Below are positions 25,678 through 35,039 of a stretch of 64,000 nt of DNA, piece by piece. Position numbers and translations under genes: made by a program. Position 1 is the stretch's first letter, and every line of letters begins with the position of its first letter. The DNA comes from Croceibacter atlanticus HTCC2559 (lineage in GTDB: Bacteria; Bacteroidota; Bacteroidia; Flavobacteriales; Flavobacteriaceae): NCBI RefSeq assembly GCF_000196315.1, contig NC_014230.1, positions 2,318,501-2,382,500 on the forward strand, read 5' to 3'. The notes under the pieces were generated by a model. The model did not search any database and had not been told where the DNA came from. It saw nothing but the letters and a program-made list of their open reading frames with translations.

Positions 25678-28161
25678 TTATTTTATTATAATTCTTTTTG
25701 AGATTGTATTTCCTGCTATTGTAGCGTTTACAATATACACACCACTATTTAATTTACTAGTATTAATAGTAGTTTGTTGAGTAGATGTTGATACATTTTC
25801 AGATAACACCTTCTGACCTAACATATTGTAAATTTCAATATTAGCATCTCTTAAATTTCCATTTACTAAGTTTAATGTTAATTGCCCATTAGAAACTGGA
25901 TTAGGAAAAACAGTTAATAGAGACTCATTAAAAGTATCTACTCCTAAAACATTTTGAGTAAAAATAATTTCAAATCTATCATCAGATAAACTTTGTGGCT
26001 CGTCACTATCTACAGAAAACTGAACCAATGTTTCATTACTATTAGTTAGCATTGTTTGTGTACCTAAATAATTATCAACTAAATAAGCTGTTGTGTTTTC
26101 AAAATCACTTATTCTAAACTGTAGTGTATAATCTGTCTTCTTGTAGTTTGAAATAGATAAAGAAATCTCATCTCCTTCAACAGGTAAAGCTCTGCTATCT
26201 ATGCTTAATAAATTTCCTTCAGATAAAGTCCCTAAATTTTCATCAAGATTACCAGCTTTTGAAGCATCTAAATTATCAAAAGAAGAATTATAATTATCAT
26301 TAAATCTAATTAATGAACCATCTCTTGGTGTCTCATTATTTGTAAAAGCTTCTAAATCATATAATGCGATACTTATAAATTTATCACTAGTTGTATTACT
26401 TGTAAAAAAGATATCTGTATTAACTTCATCTGTTACTTTATTTACCTCAGTAAATGTCATTGCTGGAGTTGGAGAACCAACAAGAGGAGTATCTGTATTT
26501 ACAAATGCAGATTGTCCTGGTTGTAAAAATCTATTAGCAGATGAGTTTGAAGCCATAGCATCTGTATCTGTTAATGGAAATGACAATGAATTTATATCAT
26601 TAGCTATTACATTACCAAATGTTACAGTTACAAAAGCACCATTATCACCTAATGTAGGATCATATACGTGATAAGCATCAGTTTGTATGTCTGTAGTTCC
26701 AGGATTATTTAAAACAGCATCCATATCTACAGGAGCTTGGTAAGGGTTCCCAACTAAAATAGACCCATCTGGATCTGGGTTTAGGTTGCTGGCAGTTACA
26801 ACATAATCACCGGTATGCACAACTCCAGTTGTTCTTAATGTTACATCACTTACAGTAGCATCATTATTTGTAAGGTCTGTTGAACGGTTACCTCTTACAA
26901 GAGTTAAGTAACCAATACCGTGTTTTAAAACACCATCTTCTTCAGCTGAACCATCTCCCATAGTTGTAGATGTTACAGCTACATAAGCTGCAGGAGCTGC
27001 TTGCTCATTTACAATATACATAGATGGATTATTTAAAGACGTTGCATCAAATCCATTTGAAGCGCCACCAGTACCCGTAATATGTATACCAAAGCCATTA
27101 TCCGTTATAGGTTGAGCTTCTTGCCAATTAGTATTTATTGTCCCTGTATTTTTAAGTGGAGAAGCTAAAAGACGATATGCTCTATTACTTTGAGGTATAA
27201 AACGCTCAACAGTTACATTACCTGTAAATGTTGCCGCATTGGTTAAACCAATAACACCTGTAGACATGCTTGTGTTTTTAAAGGTAAAATCATTTCCTGT
27301 AATAATTGTTGCACTTGGTGCCACCAAAACTCCAGAAATTGTAACCGATCCACTATTGGTAATACCAGTTACAACTGTAATACCTTGAGCATTTAATGTA
27401 GCTCCAGAATCTATTGTTACAGTATCTGCTGAAAAATCTCCAGCTGTAGTTGCCGTACCAGCTTGTACTAAAACACTATTTGAGGCATCACTAGGATTAC
27501 CTGCATCACTAGGATCGTTTGGCACCCAACCTGTAGTATCATCTACATAAACATAATCTGCTGCTGGTGTTGACGGTGTGCCTGTAACCATTAGTTGAGT
27601 AAAATCAAAACCATCACCACCACCGTTGATATTAAAGTCAAATCTTATTACTAATGTAGATACTGAACTAACATCGATATTTTGCCAAGTATTTGGACTA
27701 TTAAGACTACCATCAGCGGTCAATGCCGGTCCATTTACAGGCGCACCATTATCCAACGTATAAGACCACTGAAATTGTTCGCCAGTTCCATTAAATACAC
27801 TTGACCCGACTGTCTCTGCTATACCCTGAATTGTTACATCGATAAACCCGGTAACATCTATATTGTCGGTATAAAAATAGGCCGCTCCTCCAAAGTCTCG
27901 ACAGACAATTTGTGTGCCATCCGATTCGAAAAAATTATCACTTGAATCAGTTACTGGTGTTGTATCATAACCTAGCACATAATTAGAACCACTAAAAGTT
28001 TGAGGTCCTGATGCAGGAGGATTAGCATTATTATGGTTAAAACCTCCAGTAGTTCCATAATTTATGGTATATACATTAGACTGCCCAAATGAACTAATTG
28101 TAGCTCCAAAGCAAACAATAAGAGCTAAAATTAAATTGTGTTTTTGTAAAATTGTTTTCAT
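25678..28161 (-). CDS. Large secreted protein with T9SS type A C-terminal sorting domain
   Basis: This 827-residue protein has a signal peptide (ending ISSFGQ) and a C-terminal type IX secretion sorting domain (LLTVFPNPVSNGQLTL, YNMLGQKVLSE, LNSGVYIVNATI, ending KRIIIK). The middle is Asn/Thr/Ser-rich beta structure, with a stretch of short repeated strands at about 235-310 (GDFSADTVTIDSGATLNAQG type) resembling a parallel beta roll or helix. It is likely displayed on or released from the surface through T9SS. No catalytic motif is seen. Its position beside the polysaccharide genes suggests an adhesin or matrix protein, by inference only. Confidence 0.88.
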   Translation of the reverse strand: MKTILQKHNLILALIVCFGATISSFGQSNVYTINYGTTGGFNHNNANPPASGPQTFSGSNYVLGYDTTPVTDSSDNFFESDGTQIVCRDFGGAAYFYTDNIDVTGFIDVTIQGIAETVGSSVFNGTGEQFQWSYTLDNGAPVNGPALTADGSLNSPNTWQNIDVSSVSTLVIRFDFNINGGGDGFDFTQLMVTGTPSTPAADYVYVDDTTGWVPNDPSDAGNPSDASNSVLVQAGTATTAGDFSADTVTIDSGATLNAQGITVVTGITNSGSVTISGVLVAPSATIITGNDFTFKNTSMSTGVIGLTNAATFTGNVTVERFIPQSNRAYRLLASPLKNTGTINTNWQEAQPITDNGFGIHITGTGGASNGFDATSLNNPSMYIVNEQAAPAAYVAVTSTTMGDGSAEEDGVLKHGIGYLTLVRGNRSTDLTNNDATVSDVTLRTTGVVHTGDYVVTASNLNPDPDGSILVGNPYQAPVDMDAVLNNPGTTDIQTDAYHVYDPTLGDNGAFVTVTFGNVIANDINSLSFPLTDTDAMASNSSANRFLQPGQSAFVNTDTPLVGSPTPAMTFTEVNKVTDEVNTDIFFTSNTTSDKFISIALYDLEAFTNNETPRDGSLIRFNDNYNSSFDNLDASKAGNLDENLGTLSEGNLLSIDSRALPVEGDEISLSISNYKKTDYTLQFRISDFENTTAYLVDNYLGTQTMLTNSNETLVQFSVDSDEPQSLSDDRFEIIFTQNVLGVDTFNESLLTVFPNPVSNGQLTLNLVNGNLRDANIEIYNMLGQKVLSENVSTSTQQTTINTSKLNSGVYIVNATIAGNTISKRIIIK

Positions 28162-28189
28162 GCATTAAATAGATTAATTAATTGTATCT

Positions 28190-28197
28190 CAAAAATA
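28190..28197 (-). promoter_or_regulatory. Candidate -7 box TATTTTTG for the T9SS protein gene
   Basis: The minus-strand TATTTTTG fits TAnnTTTG and ends 28 nt before the ATG; no TTG at the -33 distance. The rest of the 182-base gap to the divergent gene is very AT-rich and shows nothing else. Confidence 0.35.
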
Positions 28198-28343
28198 GAG
28201 GTATTTTAATACTATATTAAAAACCTTAGTGTTAAGTTAATATCAATTTTGAAACATTAAATATAGAAATAATTTAATAAATAATTAACAATTATAAAAT
28301 CATATAATTTACTTTTATAAATTATTCCAATAATCTATTATAT

Positions 28344-29201
28344 ATGCGTTTTGTCGTAATCCTATTTTTTATAATTCACCACTTAGCTAACGCACAACCT
28401 AATACTGATGTCTATTTTTTAAATACCGAGACTAGAAATTTGGTAAACATTTCAGACAACAAAGGCTATGATAATCAACCTTCATTTATATCAGACAGTT
28501 TGGTTTTGTTTGCTAAATCTAGACAGCAACAGACTGACATTATCTTATATAATATAAATTCTAAAGCTTCTAAATGGATATCTCATACAACTCAAGGCTC
28601 TGAATTTTCTCCTGTACAAATACCAAACACTAAAAACATTGCAACTGTAAGACTAGATACTACAGGTTTACAACGTCTTTATAGTTATAATACAACTACA
28701 AACAAAACAACTCTTGTAAATGATTCTTTAAAAATAGGATATCACGCTTGGAACAATGAACACGAATTAATCACCTATGTATTAGGCAATCCTTCAATTT
28801 TAGTATATATCAACTTAAAAGATCAAACTCAAAAACAGATAGTCGACAATATTGGGAGATCTCTTCAAAAAATCCCCAATTCTAATTTAATGAGCTATAC
28901 CTCCATAAATACAGACGGTATTCATGAAGTTTATCAGTTAGATATAGAAGATGATTTTAGTAGCTACTATGTCTGCGATCTTCCTATCGGAGTACAAGAT
29001 TATACTTGGTTAAGCCGAGATGTACTCGCCATTGGCAGTGCTTCTTCCCTATTTACTTATGATACGTTTGTAGATGAAGATTGGCAAAGATGGATCTCTT
29101 TAAAAGATCATAATATTTCAAACATTACAAGACTAGCAGTTTCTCCTAATGGAACATTAATAGCTATTGTAGCTGAAGAAACATATAAAGACAAAAATTA
29201 A
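28344..29201 (+). CDS. Exported TolB/PD40-type beta-propeller protein
   Basis: A 285-residue protein with a signal peptide (ending HHLANA). It shows repeated WD40-like beta-propeller strands of the PD40 kind: YDNQPSFISDSLVLFAKSRQQQTDIILYNI, SEFSPVQIPNTKNIATVRLD and ITRLAVSPNGTLIAIVAEE. Proteins of this shape bind partners or peptides in the periplasm; no enzyme motif is visible. It is flanked by a divergent T9SS gene and a convergent aldolase gene, so nothing in the context narrows the function. Confidence 0.75.
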   Translation: MRFVVILFFIIHHLANAQPNTDVYFLNTETRNLVNISDNKGYDNQPSFISDSLVLFAKSRQQQTDIILYNINSKASKWISHTTQGSEFSPVQIPNTKNIATVRLDTTGLQRLYSYNTTTNKTTLVNDSLKIGYHAWNNEHELITYVLGNPSILVYINLKDQTQKQIVDNIGRSLQKIPNSNLMSYTSINTDGIHEVYQLDIEDDFSSYYVCDLPIGVQDYTWLSRDVLAIGSASSLFTYDTFVDEDWQRWISLKDHNISNITRLAVSPNGTLIAIVAEETYKDKN

Positions 29202-29224
29202 ATGCGAGCTGAAAATTTATGCGC

Positions 29225-29878
29225 TTAATTTCCTTTTTTGAAGTCTGCTAAAAACTTTTCTAAACCTATGTCGGTTAATGGATGTTTTAACAATCCTTCT
29301 ATAGAAGATAAAGGTCCTGTCATAACATCTGCACCTATTTTAGCACAATCAATCACGTGCATTGTATGTCTTACAGATGCTGCTAGAATTTGAGTATCAA
29401 ATCCGTAATTGTCATAAATTAATCTTATTTCGGCAATAAGATTTAAGCCATCTGTTGAGATATCATCTAAACGACCAATAAACGGAGATACATACGTAGC
29501 GCCAGCTTTAGCTGCCAGTAATGCTTGACCGGCAGAAAATACTAATGTACAATTGGTTTTAATACCATTATCACTAAAATACTTAATTGCTTTTACACCA
29601 TCTTTTATCATAGGAACCTTAACTATAATTTGGTCGTGTAATTTAGCTAGCTCTTCACCTTCCTTTATAATACCTTCATAATCTGTAGAAATTACTTCAG
29701 CAGAGACATCGCCATCTACAATCTCACAAATTTTTACATAATGGTTTTTTATGTTTTCAGCTCCAGTAATACCTTCTTTAGCCATTAGTGATGGGTTTGT
29801 TGTTACGCCATCTAAAACACCAAGGTCTTGTGCTTCTTTAATTTGGTCTAAATTTGCTGTATCTATAAAAAACTTCAT
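29225..29878 (-). CDS. Transaldolase / fructose-6-phosphate aldolase (TalC/MipB family)
   Basis: The 217-residue length is that of the small transaldolase subfamily. Motifs: [36 protein letters not shown] (Schiff-base Lys), [29 protein letters not shown]. The enzyme works in the non-oxidative pentose phosphate pathway or splits fructose 6-phosphate; the two activities cannot be separated by eye. It is a single gene. Confidence 0.92.
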   Translation of the reverse strand: MKFFIDTANLDQIKEAQDLGVLDGVTTNPSLMAKEGITGAENIKNHYVKICEIVDGDVSAEVISTDYEGIIKEGEELAKLHDQIIVKVPMIKDGVKAIKYFSDNGIKTNCTLVFSAGQALLAAKAGATYVSPFIGRLDDISTDGLNLIAEIRLIYDNYGFDTQILAASVRHTMHVIDCAKIGADVMTGPLSSIEGLLKHPLTDIGLEKFLADFKKGN

Positions 29879-29925
29879 CAGTAAAATTTTAAGGTTGAGT
29901 AATAGTATTTATTGCTAGTGTAAAA

Positions 29926-30741
29926 TTACAATTTATAATGATTTAGAAGCATTTTTTCAAATAGTTTATCTGGTAAAATATGTTTTAAAGCTACAGAAAT
30001 ACGCTGCATAAATGCACCAACCCTATAATGAATTGTGGGATGCTCTGTTAAGATAACACTATGAACTTTTTTAGCCATTTTTATAGGATCTTCACCGTGA
30101 TCTACATGTTCATCCATTATTGCAAGTGTTCTTCCGTAGTTTTTTTCGTAGGCAGACCCTTTTATTACTGGCGCGTGAAAACGTCCTGCAGCAATGTTAG
30201 TTGCAAAATCTCCAGGTGCTATATTGGTCATCTTAATACCAAACTCTTTTAGCTCCATACGGTAGGCTTCTGTCGTAATTTCTAATGCACTTTTAGTTGC
30301 AGAATAAATTCCTCGATACGGCAAGCCCATATAACCTGCAATAGATGTTATATTAATTATTGTGCCACTTCGTTGTTTACGCATTTGCGGTAAAACTGCC
30401 TTAATTACACGAAGTACTCCAAAATAGTTGGTATCAAAAGCAGCTTGCACTTCTTCATCTGGTGTTTCTTCTAAAGGTCCTGTTATGCCTTTTCCTGCAT
30501 TATTAATAAGAACATCTAGCTGGCCTTCAATAGCTATTAATTTAGCTACAGCTTCTTTTATACTTTCAGGTTTCGTAACGTCTAAAGATAAAAAATGAAT
30601 ACCATTTAAATGGTCTTGCTTAGGAGATCTAGAAGTTCCGTATACTTTATAACCTTGAAGATGAAGATATTCACCTATAGATTTACCAATTCCAGATGAT
30701 GCTCCAGTAATTAGCACAACGTTTTGAGTAGAGTTTGCCAT
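29926..30741 (-). CDS. Short-chain dehydrogenase/reductase (SDR)
   Basis: A 271-residue SDR: VVLITGASSGIGKSIGEYL, NNAGKG, and ITSIAGYMG...YSATKSALE (Ser, Tyr, Lys). The C-terminal part after residue 190 (MDEHVDHGEDPIKMAKKV, YRVGAFMQRISVALKHILP) resembles the retinol dehydrogenase or 11-beta-hydroxysteroid-dehydrogenase-like SDRs, so an oxidoreductase for a lipophilic alcohol or ketone is plausible. The ATG at 30739-30741 is chosen: it starts one beta strand before the glycine motif and follows a promoter at 30747. A 41-residue longer frame has no family support. Confidence 0.88.
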   Translation of the reverse strand: MANSTQNVVLITGASSGIGKSIGEYLHLQGYKVYGTSRSPKQDHLNGIHFLSLDVTKPESIKEAVAKLIAIEGQLDVLINNAGKGITGPLEETPDEEVQAAFDTNYFGVLRVIKAVLPQMRKQRSGTIINITSIAGYMGLPYRGIYSATKSALEITTEAYRMELKEFGIKMTNIAPGDFATNIAAGRFHAPVIKGSAYEKNYGRTLAIMDEHVDHGEDPIKMAKKVHSVILTEHPTIHYRVGAFMQRISVALKHILPDKLFEKMLLNHYKL

Positions 30742-30746
30742 AACGG

Positions 30747-30775
30747 CAAATATAATCACTCTTATAAGATTACAA
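30747..30775 (-). promoter_or_regulatory. Bacteroidetes-type promoter of the SDR gene at 29926
   Basis: Minus strand: TTG (30773-30775), 18 nt, TATATTTG (30747-30754), only 5 nt before the ATG. The short leader suggests a nearly leaderless transcript. Confidence 0.6.
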
Positions 30776-30909
30776 TATATAAGCTCCTTAAGAAAACAAG
30801 TCTCAGGCAAAAGTAAGCGTTGCTCACTCAACTCTTGCATATACTCATTCCTACTTTTAGTCAATCAATCATTACTCTAGTTTTATATAAACTTTTAAAA
30901 ACCAAGACT

Positions 30910-32769
30910 ATGAAACTATTATTTAAAACTATACTGTTTGTATTAATTAGCTTTTCTCTGCAAGCACAAAACTCAATGATTAATGGCATTGTATCAGATG
31001 AAGCTGGCTTACCGTTGCCAGGTGCAACTATAATTGTAAAAGGCACAAGCAATGGTACTCAATCTGATTTTGATGGTAAATTTAAAATTAAGGCTGAAGA
31101 AGGAAACATTCTTGTATTTACATATGTTGGTTTTACAACCAAGAATATAAAGGTTACCCCAAAAGATTTTAAAGACACATTAATGGTTTCTCTTAAAAAT
31201 GGAGCTCAATTAGATGAAGTTGTTGTGACTGGTTTAAAAGGGAAAGTGTCTGGTTTAAATATAACTAGTAGAAATAAAGTAAGAAAAAGAAATGTTAGAA
31301 TTCATCTTAGAGGTAACCGTAGTATACCAGTTTCACAAAGAAATCAGCGTCAAGTTAGAGAGCAAGAATCTTATGCGTTAGTTGAAGAGAATACTTTTAA
31401 AACAGCATCTGTTTCACCACTTTCTACATTTTCAATAGATGTAGATCGTGCTAGTTATAGCAACATAAGACGTATGATAAACAATAGTCAACCTATTCCT
31501 GTTGATGCAGTTAAGGTAGAAGAAATGATCAATTACTTTTCATATAATTATCCAGAGCCAAAAACTAATGATCCGTTTTCTGAATACACAGAGTTGGTAC
31601 AGTCACCTTGGAACACCAATACGTCCATTTTAAGAATAGGATAAAAAGGAAAGACTATAAACCTTGATAAGCGTCCTGCGTCTAATTTAGTTTTTCTGTT
31701 AGATGTTTCTGGCTCTATGAATTCATCTAACAAACTACCATTGCTTAAATCTGCACTAAAGATATTGGTTGATGAACTTAATGTTAATGATAAAGTTAGC
31801 CTAGTAGTTTATGCTGGTGCAGCTGGCTTAGTCTTGCCTCCAACTTCTGGAGCAAATAAAGAGACCATCCTAAATGCAATAGAAAATCTATCTGCTGGAG
31901 GTTCTACGGCTGGTGGTCAAGGTATAAAACTTGCTTATAAGATTGCTGAAGAGAATTTTATTAAAGGCGGAAACAACAGAATTATATTAGCCACAGACGG
32001 TGACTTTAATGTTGGAGCCTCAAGTGATAGAGCTATGAAAGACCTTGTGAAAGACCAAAGAGATAATGGCGTATTTCTAACTTGCCTAGGTTTTGGAATG
32101 GGTAATTATAAAGATTCTAAGCTAGAAACCTTGGCGCAAAACGGTAACGGAAACCATGCGTATATAGACACCATGCAAGAGGCTCAAAAAATATTGGGAA
32201 CAGAATTTTTTGGTACTATTTATACAATAGCCAAAGACGTTAAAATACAGGTAGAATTTAATCCGCAACTAGTAAAAGCTTACAGACTTATAGGATATGA
32301 AAATAGGTTGTTAGCTAATGAAGATTTTAAAAATGATAAAAAAGATGCGGGAGACTTAGGAAGTGGTCATAACGTTACCGCACTTTATGAAATAATTCCT
32401 GTTGACACAGAAAGTAAATATATTAGCGAAGAAAACGCTTTAGATCCTTTAAAATATACTACTTCAACTACGTCTCAACATCAATATGAACTAGCTACAG
32501 TAAAGTTACGTTACAAAAAACCAAATGAAGATTTTAGCAAAGTGATGCTTGCATCTGTACTTAATAAGCCAATACATATAAATGAAGCTTCAGAAGACTT
32601 TAAGTTTATGTCTGCAGTAGCATTGTTTGGAATGCAGTTAAAGCAATCTGAATATATTGAACTTAAGGATAAAAAGACAGTTATAGCTTTAGCAGAACAA
32701 GGGTTACATAATGATCCTGAAGGTTATAGATCAGAATTTGTGAGGCTTGTAAAAAGTTATAGAAAGTAG
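30910..32769 (+). pseudogene. VWA/YfbK-like protein with CarboxypepD_reg domain, interrupted by one in-frame stop
   Basis: One frame runs from ATG 30910 to 32769 but has a single TAA at 31642-31644. Before it: signal peptide (ending SLQAQ), a CarboxypepD_reg-like domain (GIVSDEAGLPLPGATIIVKG...TYVGF), a basic linker and a YfbK-type N-terminal part (STFSIDVDRASYSNIRRMIN, EEMINYFSYNYP). After it: the von Willebrand A domain with MIDAS DVSGSMNSS and ATDGDFNVG, then a YfbK-type C-terminal domain. Across the stop the reading is LRIG-stop-KGKTINLDKRPASNLVFLLDVSGSM, where a Leu or Gln codon is expected (TTA or CAA to TAA). No other damage is seen. This is either a recent loss, a base error, or a read-through case. 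Confidence 0.85.
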
Positions 32770-32812
32770 AAAGAGAATATGTTTCTAAACAAAACATTAG
32801 TGCATAAAAAAA

Positions 32813-32905
32813 GGCAAGTACCTACATCACACCGCTACGACCGAATACCTTTGCTTCGTTCCCGACCTGGAGGATTCAACGGGAGCTGGTTGTGTAGGAC
32901 TTGCC
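32813..32905 (-). ncRNA. ffs: Signal recognition particle RNA, small bacterial (4.5S) type
   Basis: Read on the minus strand, the 93-nt RNA has a terminal helix of GGCAAGUCCUACA with UGUAGGUACUUGCC. Its apical domain is CCAGGUCGGGAACGAAGCAAAGG, with a GGAA tetraloop closed by G-C and the conserved AGCA internal-loop strand that binds Ffh. It is followed by seven T on the minus strand, so the closing helix is part of the terminator. It pairs with Ffh to deliver nascent membrane proteins. A strong promoter lies 5 nt upstream. It is transcribed against the VWA gene remnant. Confidence 0.95.
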
Positions 32906-32910
32906 AGGTG

Positions 32911-32940
32911 CAAATATACAATGTTTACATATTCTGACAA
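32911..32940 (-). promoter_or_regulatory. Promoter of ffs, full Bacteroidetes consensus
   Basis: Minus strand: TTG (32938-32940), exactly 19 nt, then TATATTTG (32911-32918), then five bases to the first G of the SRP RNA. This is the best promoter match in the window and fixes the RNA 5' end near 32905. Confidence 0.85.
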
Positions 32941-32992
32941 GTAATTTTATATCTGATTTTCATAACTTCGTCTTCTGTTAAAATTGACGACT

Positions 32993-34039
32993 ATGAACCT
33001 TTCAACAAAATTATACATACTACTAAGTTTTCCTTTATTTTTCCTCTCTTGTAATGATGATGCAACAAGTTATTCGTTACAAATATCAAATTCTGATAAT
33101 AGCTTAAAATTAGGAGAATCCTTAACTGCAACTATTAAAAATCCTAAAGAAAAAGTAATTGATTCTGTTACCTATACTTTAAACGGTAAATCAATTGCAT
33201 CTCATAAAAACAATAACCCATTATCTGTCGCGCTAACTAATAACAAGTTAGGAGAACACACGCTGGTAGCAACAGTATATTCTGAAAGTAAAGCCACAGA
33301 TGTAAGTGCTAATTTTAAACTTTTTAATAATAAGCCACCCGAAAGTTATTCGTTCGAGATTATTAATACCTATCCACACGATGCCAATGCCTTTACGCAA
33401 GGTTTAGAGTTTTACAACGGTAATTTATATGAAAGTACAGGAAGAAACGGACAGAGTACTATAAGAAAGGTAAATTTAGAAACTGGTGAAGTATTGCAGT
33501 CTTCAGACTTAGACATCGATTATTTTGGAGAAGGCATCACAGCTTTAAACGATAAACTTTATCAATTAACTTGGCAAGGCAAAAAAGGCTTTGTTTACGA
33601 TATTAATACATTCGAGCAATTAGATTCTTTTAGCTACAATGCTAGTAAAGAAGGTTGGGGATTATGTAATGATGGTACTAAACTTTATAAAAGTGACGGT
33701 ACATCTAAAATTTGGATTCTTAATGCTGAAACGTTAGCAGAAGAAGATTATATACAAACCGTATCTCATAAAACTATTTCAAAAAAACTAAATGAATTGG
33801 AATGGGTTAACGGAAAAATTTACGCTAATAATTGGCAGATAGATTTAATTAGCATCATAAACCCTAAAAATGGTGCTATTGAAGGTCTGGTAGATTTTAG
33901 ATCTTTAAGAAAACAAGTATCTTCTGCTACAAAAGAAGATGTCCTAAATGGTATTGCTTATAACAAAGAAACCGGTAAACTTTATGTAACCGGTAAAAAT
34001 TGGGATAAGCTGTTTGAGGTTAGGATTATAAAAAAGTAA
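32993..34039 (+). CDS. Glutaminyl-peptide cyclotransferase (glutamine cyclotransferase family) lipoprotein
   Basis: A 348-residue lipoprotein (PLFFLSCND). An N-terminal beta-sandwich stretch (about 25-115) precedes the five-bladed propeller of plant-type glutamine cyclotransferases: YPHDANAFTQGLEFYNGNLYESTG, YFGEGITALNDKLYQLTWQGKKGFVYD, KEGWGLCNDGTKLYKSDGT, LNELEWVNGKIYANNWQID. The enzyme turns N-terminal Gln into pyroglutamate on exported proteins; many T9SS and Sec substrates in Bacteroidetes start with Gln after signal cleavage. The ATG at 32993 is chosen over the TTG at 32984. Confidence 0.92.
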   Translation: MNLSTKLYILLSFPLFFLSCNDDATSYSLQISNSDNSLKLGESLTATIKNPKEKVIDSVTYTLNGKSIASHKNNNPLSVALTNNKLGEHTLVATVYSESKATDVSANFKLFNNKPPESYSFEIINTYPHDANAFTQGLEFYNGNLYESTGRNGQSTIRKVNLETGEVLQSSDLDIDYFGEGITALNDKLYQLTWQGKKGFVYDINTFEQLDSFSYNASKEGWGLCNDGTKLYKSDGTSKIWILNAETLAEEDYIQTVSHKTISKKLNELEWVNGKIYANNWQIDLISIINPKNGAIEGLVDFRSLRKQVSSATKEDVLNGIAYNKETGKLYVTGKNWDKLFEVRIIKK

Positions 34040-34125
34040 GTTCACTCAACCAAATAAGGCAGTCACTAATTCTACATTTAAAAACCTTTGCTCTCTATTT
34101 AAGTTTATAGTCTAAACCAAAGACT

Positions 34126-34989
34126 ATGACACCAAAATTTAAAATTAGCATTCCAGAACCTTGCCACGAAGATTGGTCTAAAATGACTCCTACAGAAAAA
34201 GGACGTCATTGTAAAGCCTGTTCTAAAGAAGTAATAGACTTTACACATTTTAGTAATGAGGCGCTACACAAACGTATTACTCAAGGCGAGTCACTGTGTG
34301 GTCGTTTTTTACCACATCAATTAGATACACCTTTAACTATAGAGCGTAAAAAGAATTCAATTTCATTTAGTAAAATTGCAGCAACGTTAGCATTACCACT
34401 TAGTGTTATATCTACCAATATTAGTAATGCACAAGAGTCTAAGTCCAAGACTGAACAAACAATAAATACCAGTAAAACTTATACGTCCTTAGGTATAGGA
34501 ATGCAACATAGGCCTTTAAAACCATTAACCTCTACTCTATCTGGTACAGTAACAGATGAAAGTGGTTTACCGTTACCAGGCGTAAATATTATTGTAAAAG
34601 GTACAACTCGAGGTACACAAACAGATTTTGATGGTAATTATTCCATTTCAGCTTTAAAAGATGAAATACTAGTATTTAGTTATTTGGGTTTTGAAACTAT
34701 TGAAAAATCTATAAAATCAAATACAACTACTTTAAATGTGGAACTAGGTGCAGGTGATTTCTTAGGAGAAATTGTTGTTTTTGCAGGTTATGTAACTTAT
34801 GAAGAAGAAAATGAATACAAAATAGATCCTGAGTTTTTAGAAGAACAAAGAGCTCATAGAGCAAAACTAAAAAAAGCAAGAGAAAATCGTGTGAGATTTA
34901 TGACACGTAAAGCTAAAGAGCGTAAGGAAGCACGGCAATTAAAAAGAGCTAAACGTAAAGAAGAGAGACAAAAAAACAGAGATTCTTAG
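34126..34989 (+). CDS. Cys-rich N-terminal domain plus CarboxypepD_reg-like domain, membrane protein
   Basis: A 287-residue protein. Residues 1-70 form a small domain with four Cys (EPCHEDWSKM, RHCKAC, SLCGRF) that could bind metal or form disulfides. A hydrophobic segment follows (SKIAATLALPLSVISTN). Residues about 140-215 are a CarboxypepD_reg-like beta-sandwich (SGTVTDESGLPLPGVNIIVKG...FSYLGFETIE). The last 60 residues are a highly charged, Lys/Arg/Glu-rich helix. The domain order suggests a cytoplasmic N-terminus and an exported beta domain. The function is not known. The beta domain is clearly related in DNA and protein to that of the VWA gene 3 kb upstream. Confidence 0.7.
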   Translation: MTPKFKISIPEPCHEDWSKMTPTEKGRHCKACSKEVIDFTHFSNEALHKRITQGESLCGRFLPHQLDTPLTIERKKNSISFSKIAATLALPLSVISTNISNAQESKSKTEQTINTSKTYTSLGIGMQHRPLKPLTSTLSGTVTDESGLPLPGVNIIVKGTTRGTQTDFDGNYSISALKDEILVFSYLGFETIEKSIKSNTTTLNVELGAGDFLGEIVVFAGYVTYEEENEYKIDPEFLEEQRAHRAKLKKARENRVRFMTRKAKERKEARQLKRAKRKEERQKNRDS

Positions 34990-35006
34990 ATACTATTAAG
35001 CTCAGT

Positions 35007-35037
35007 AAAAAGTTTTACTTTTACTAAAACTTTTTTT
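35007..35037 (+). terminator. Intrinsic terminator directly abutting the next start codon
   Basis: A perfect 10-bp stem (AAAAGTTTTA with TAAAACTTTT, 7-nt loop) followed by T residues. The T run ends three bases before the ATG at 35040, so the hairpin forms the whole leader of the downstream gene. Confidence 0.7.
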
Positions 35038-35039
35038 GA

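Noticed and set aside
31717-32769. Separate VWA-only gene starting at the ATG after the stop
   Set aside because: That ATG lies inside the MIDAS motif DVSGSM, so a protein starting there would lose the metal-binding Asp and Ser; the frame is continuous with the upstream part.
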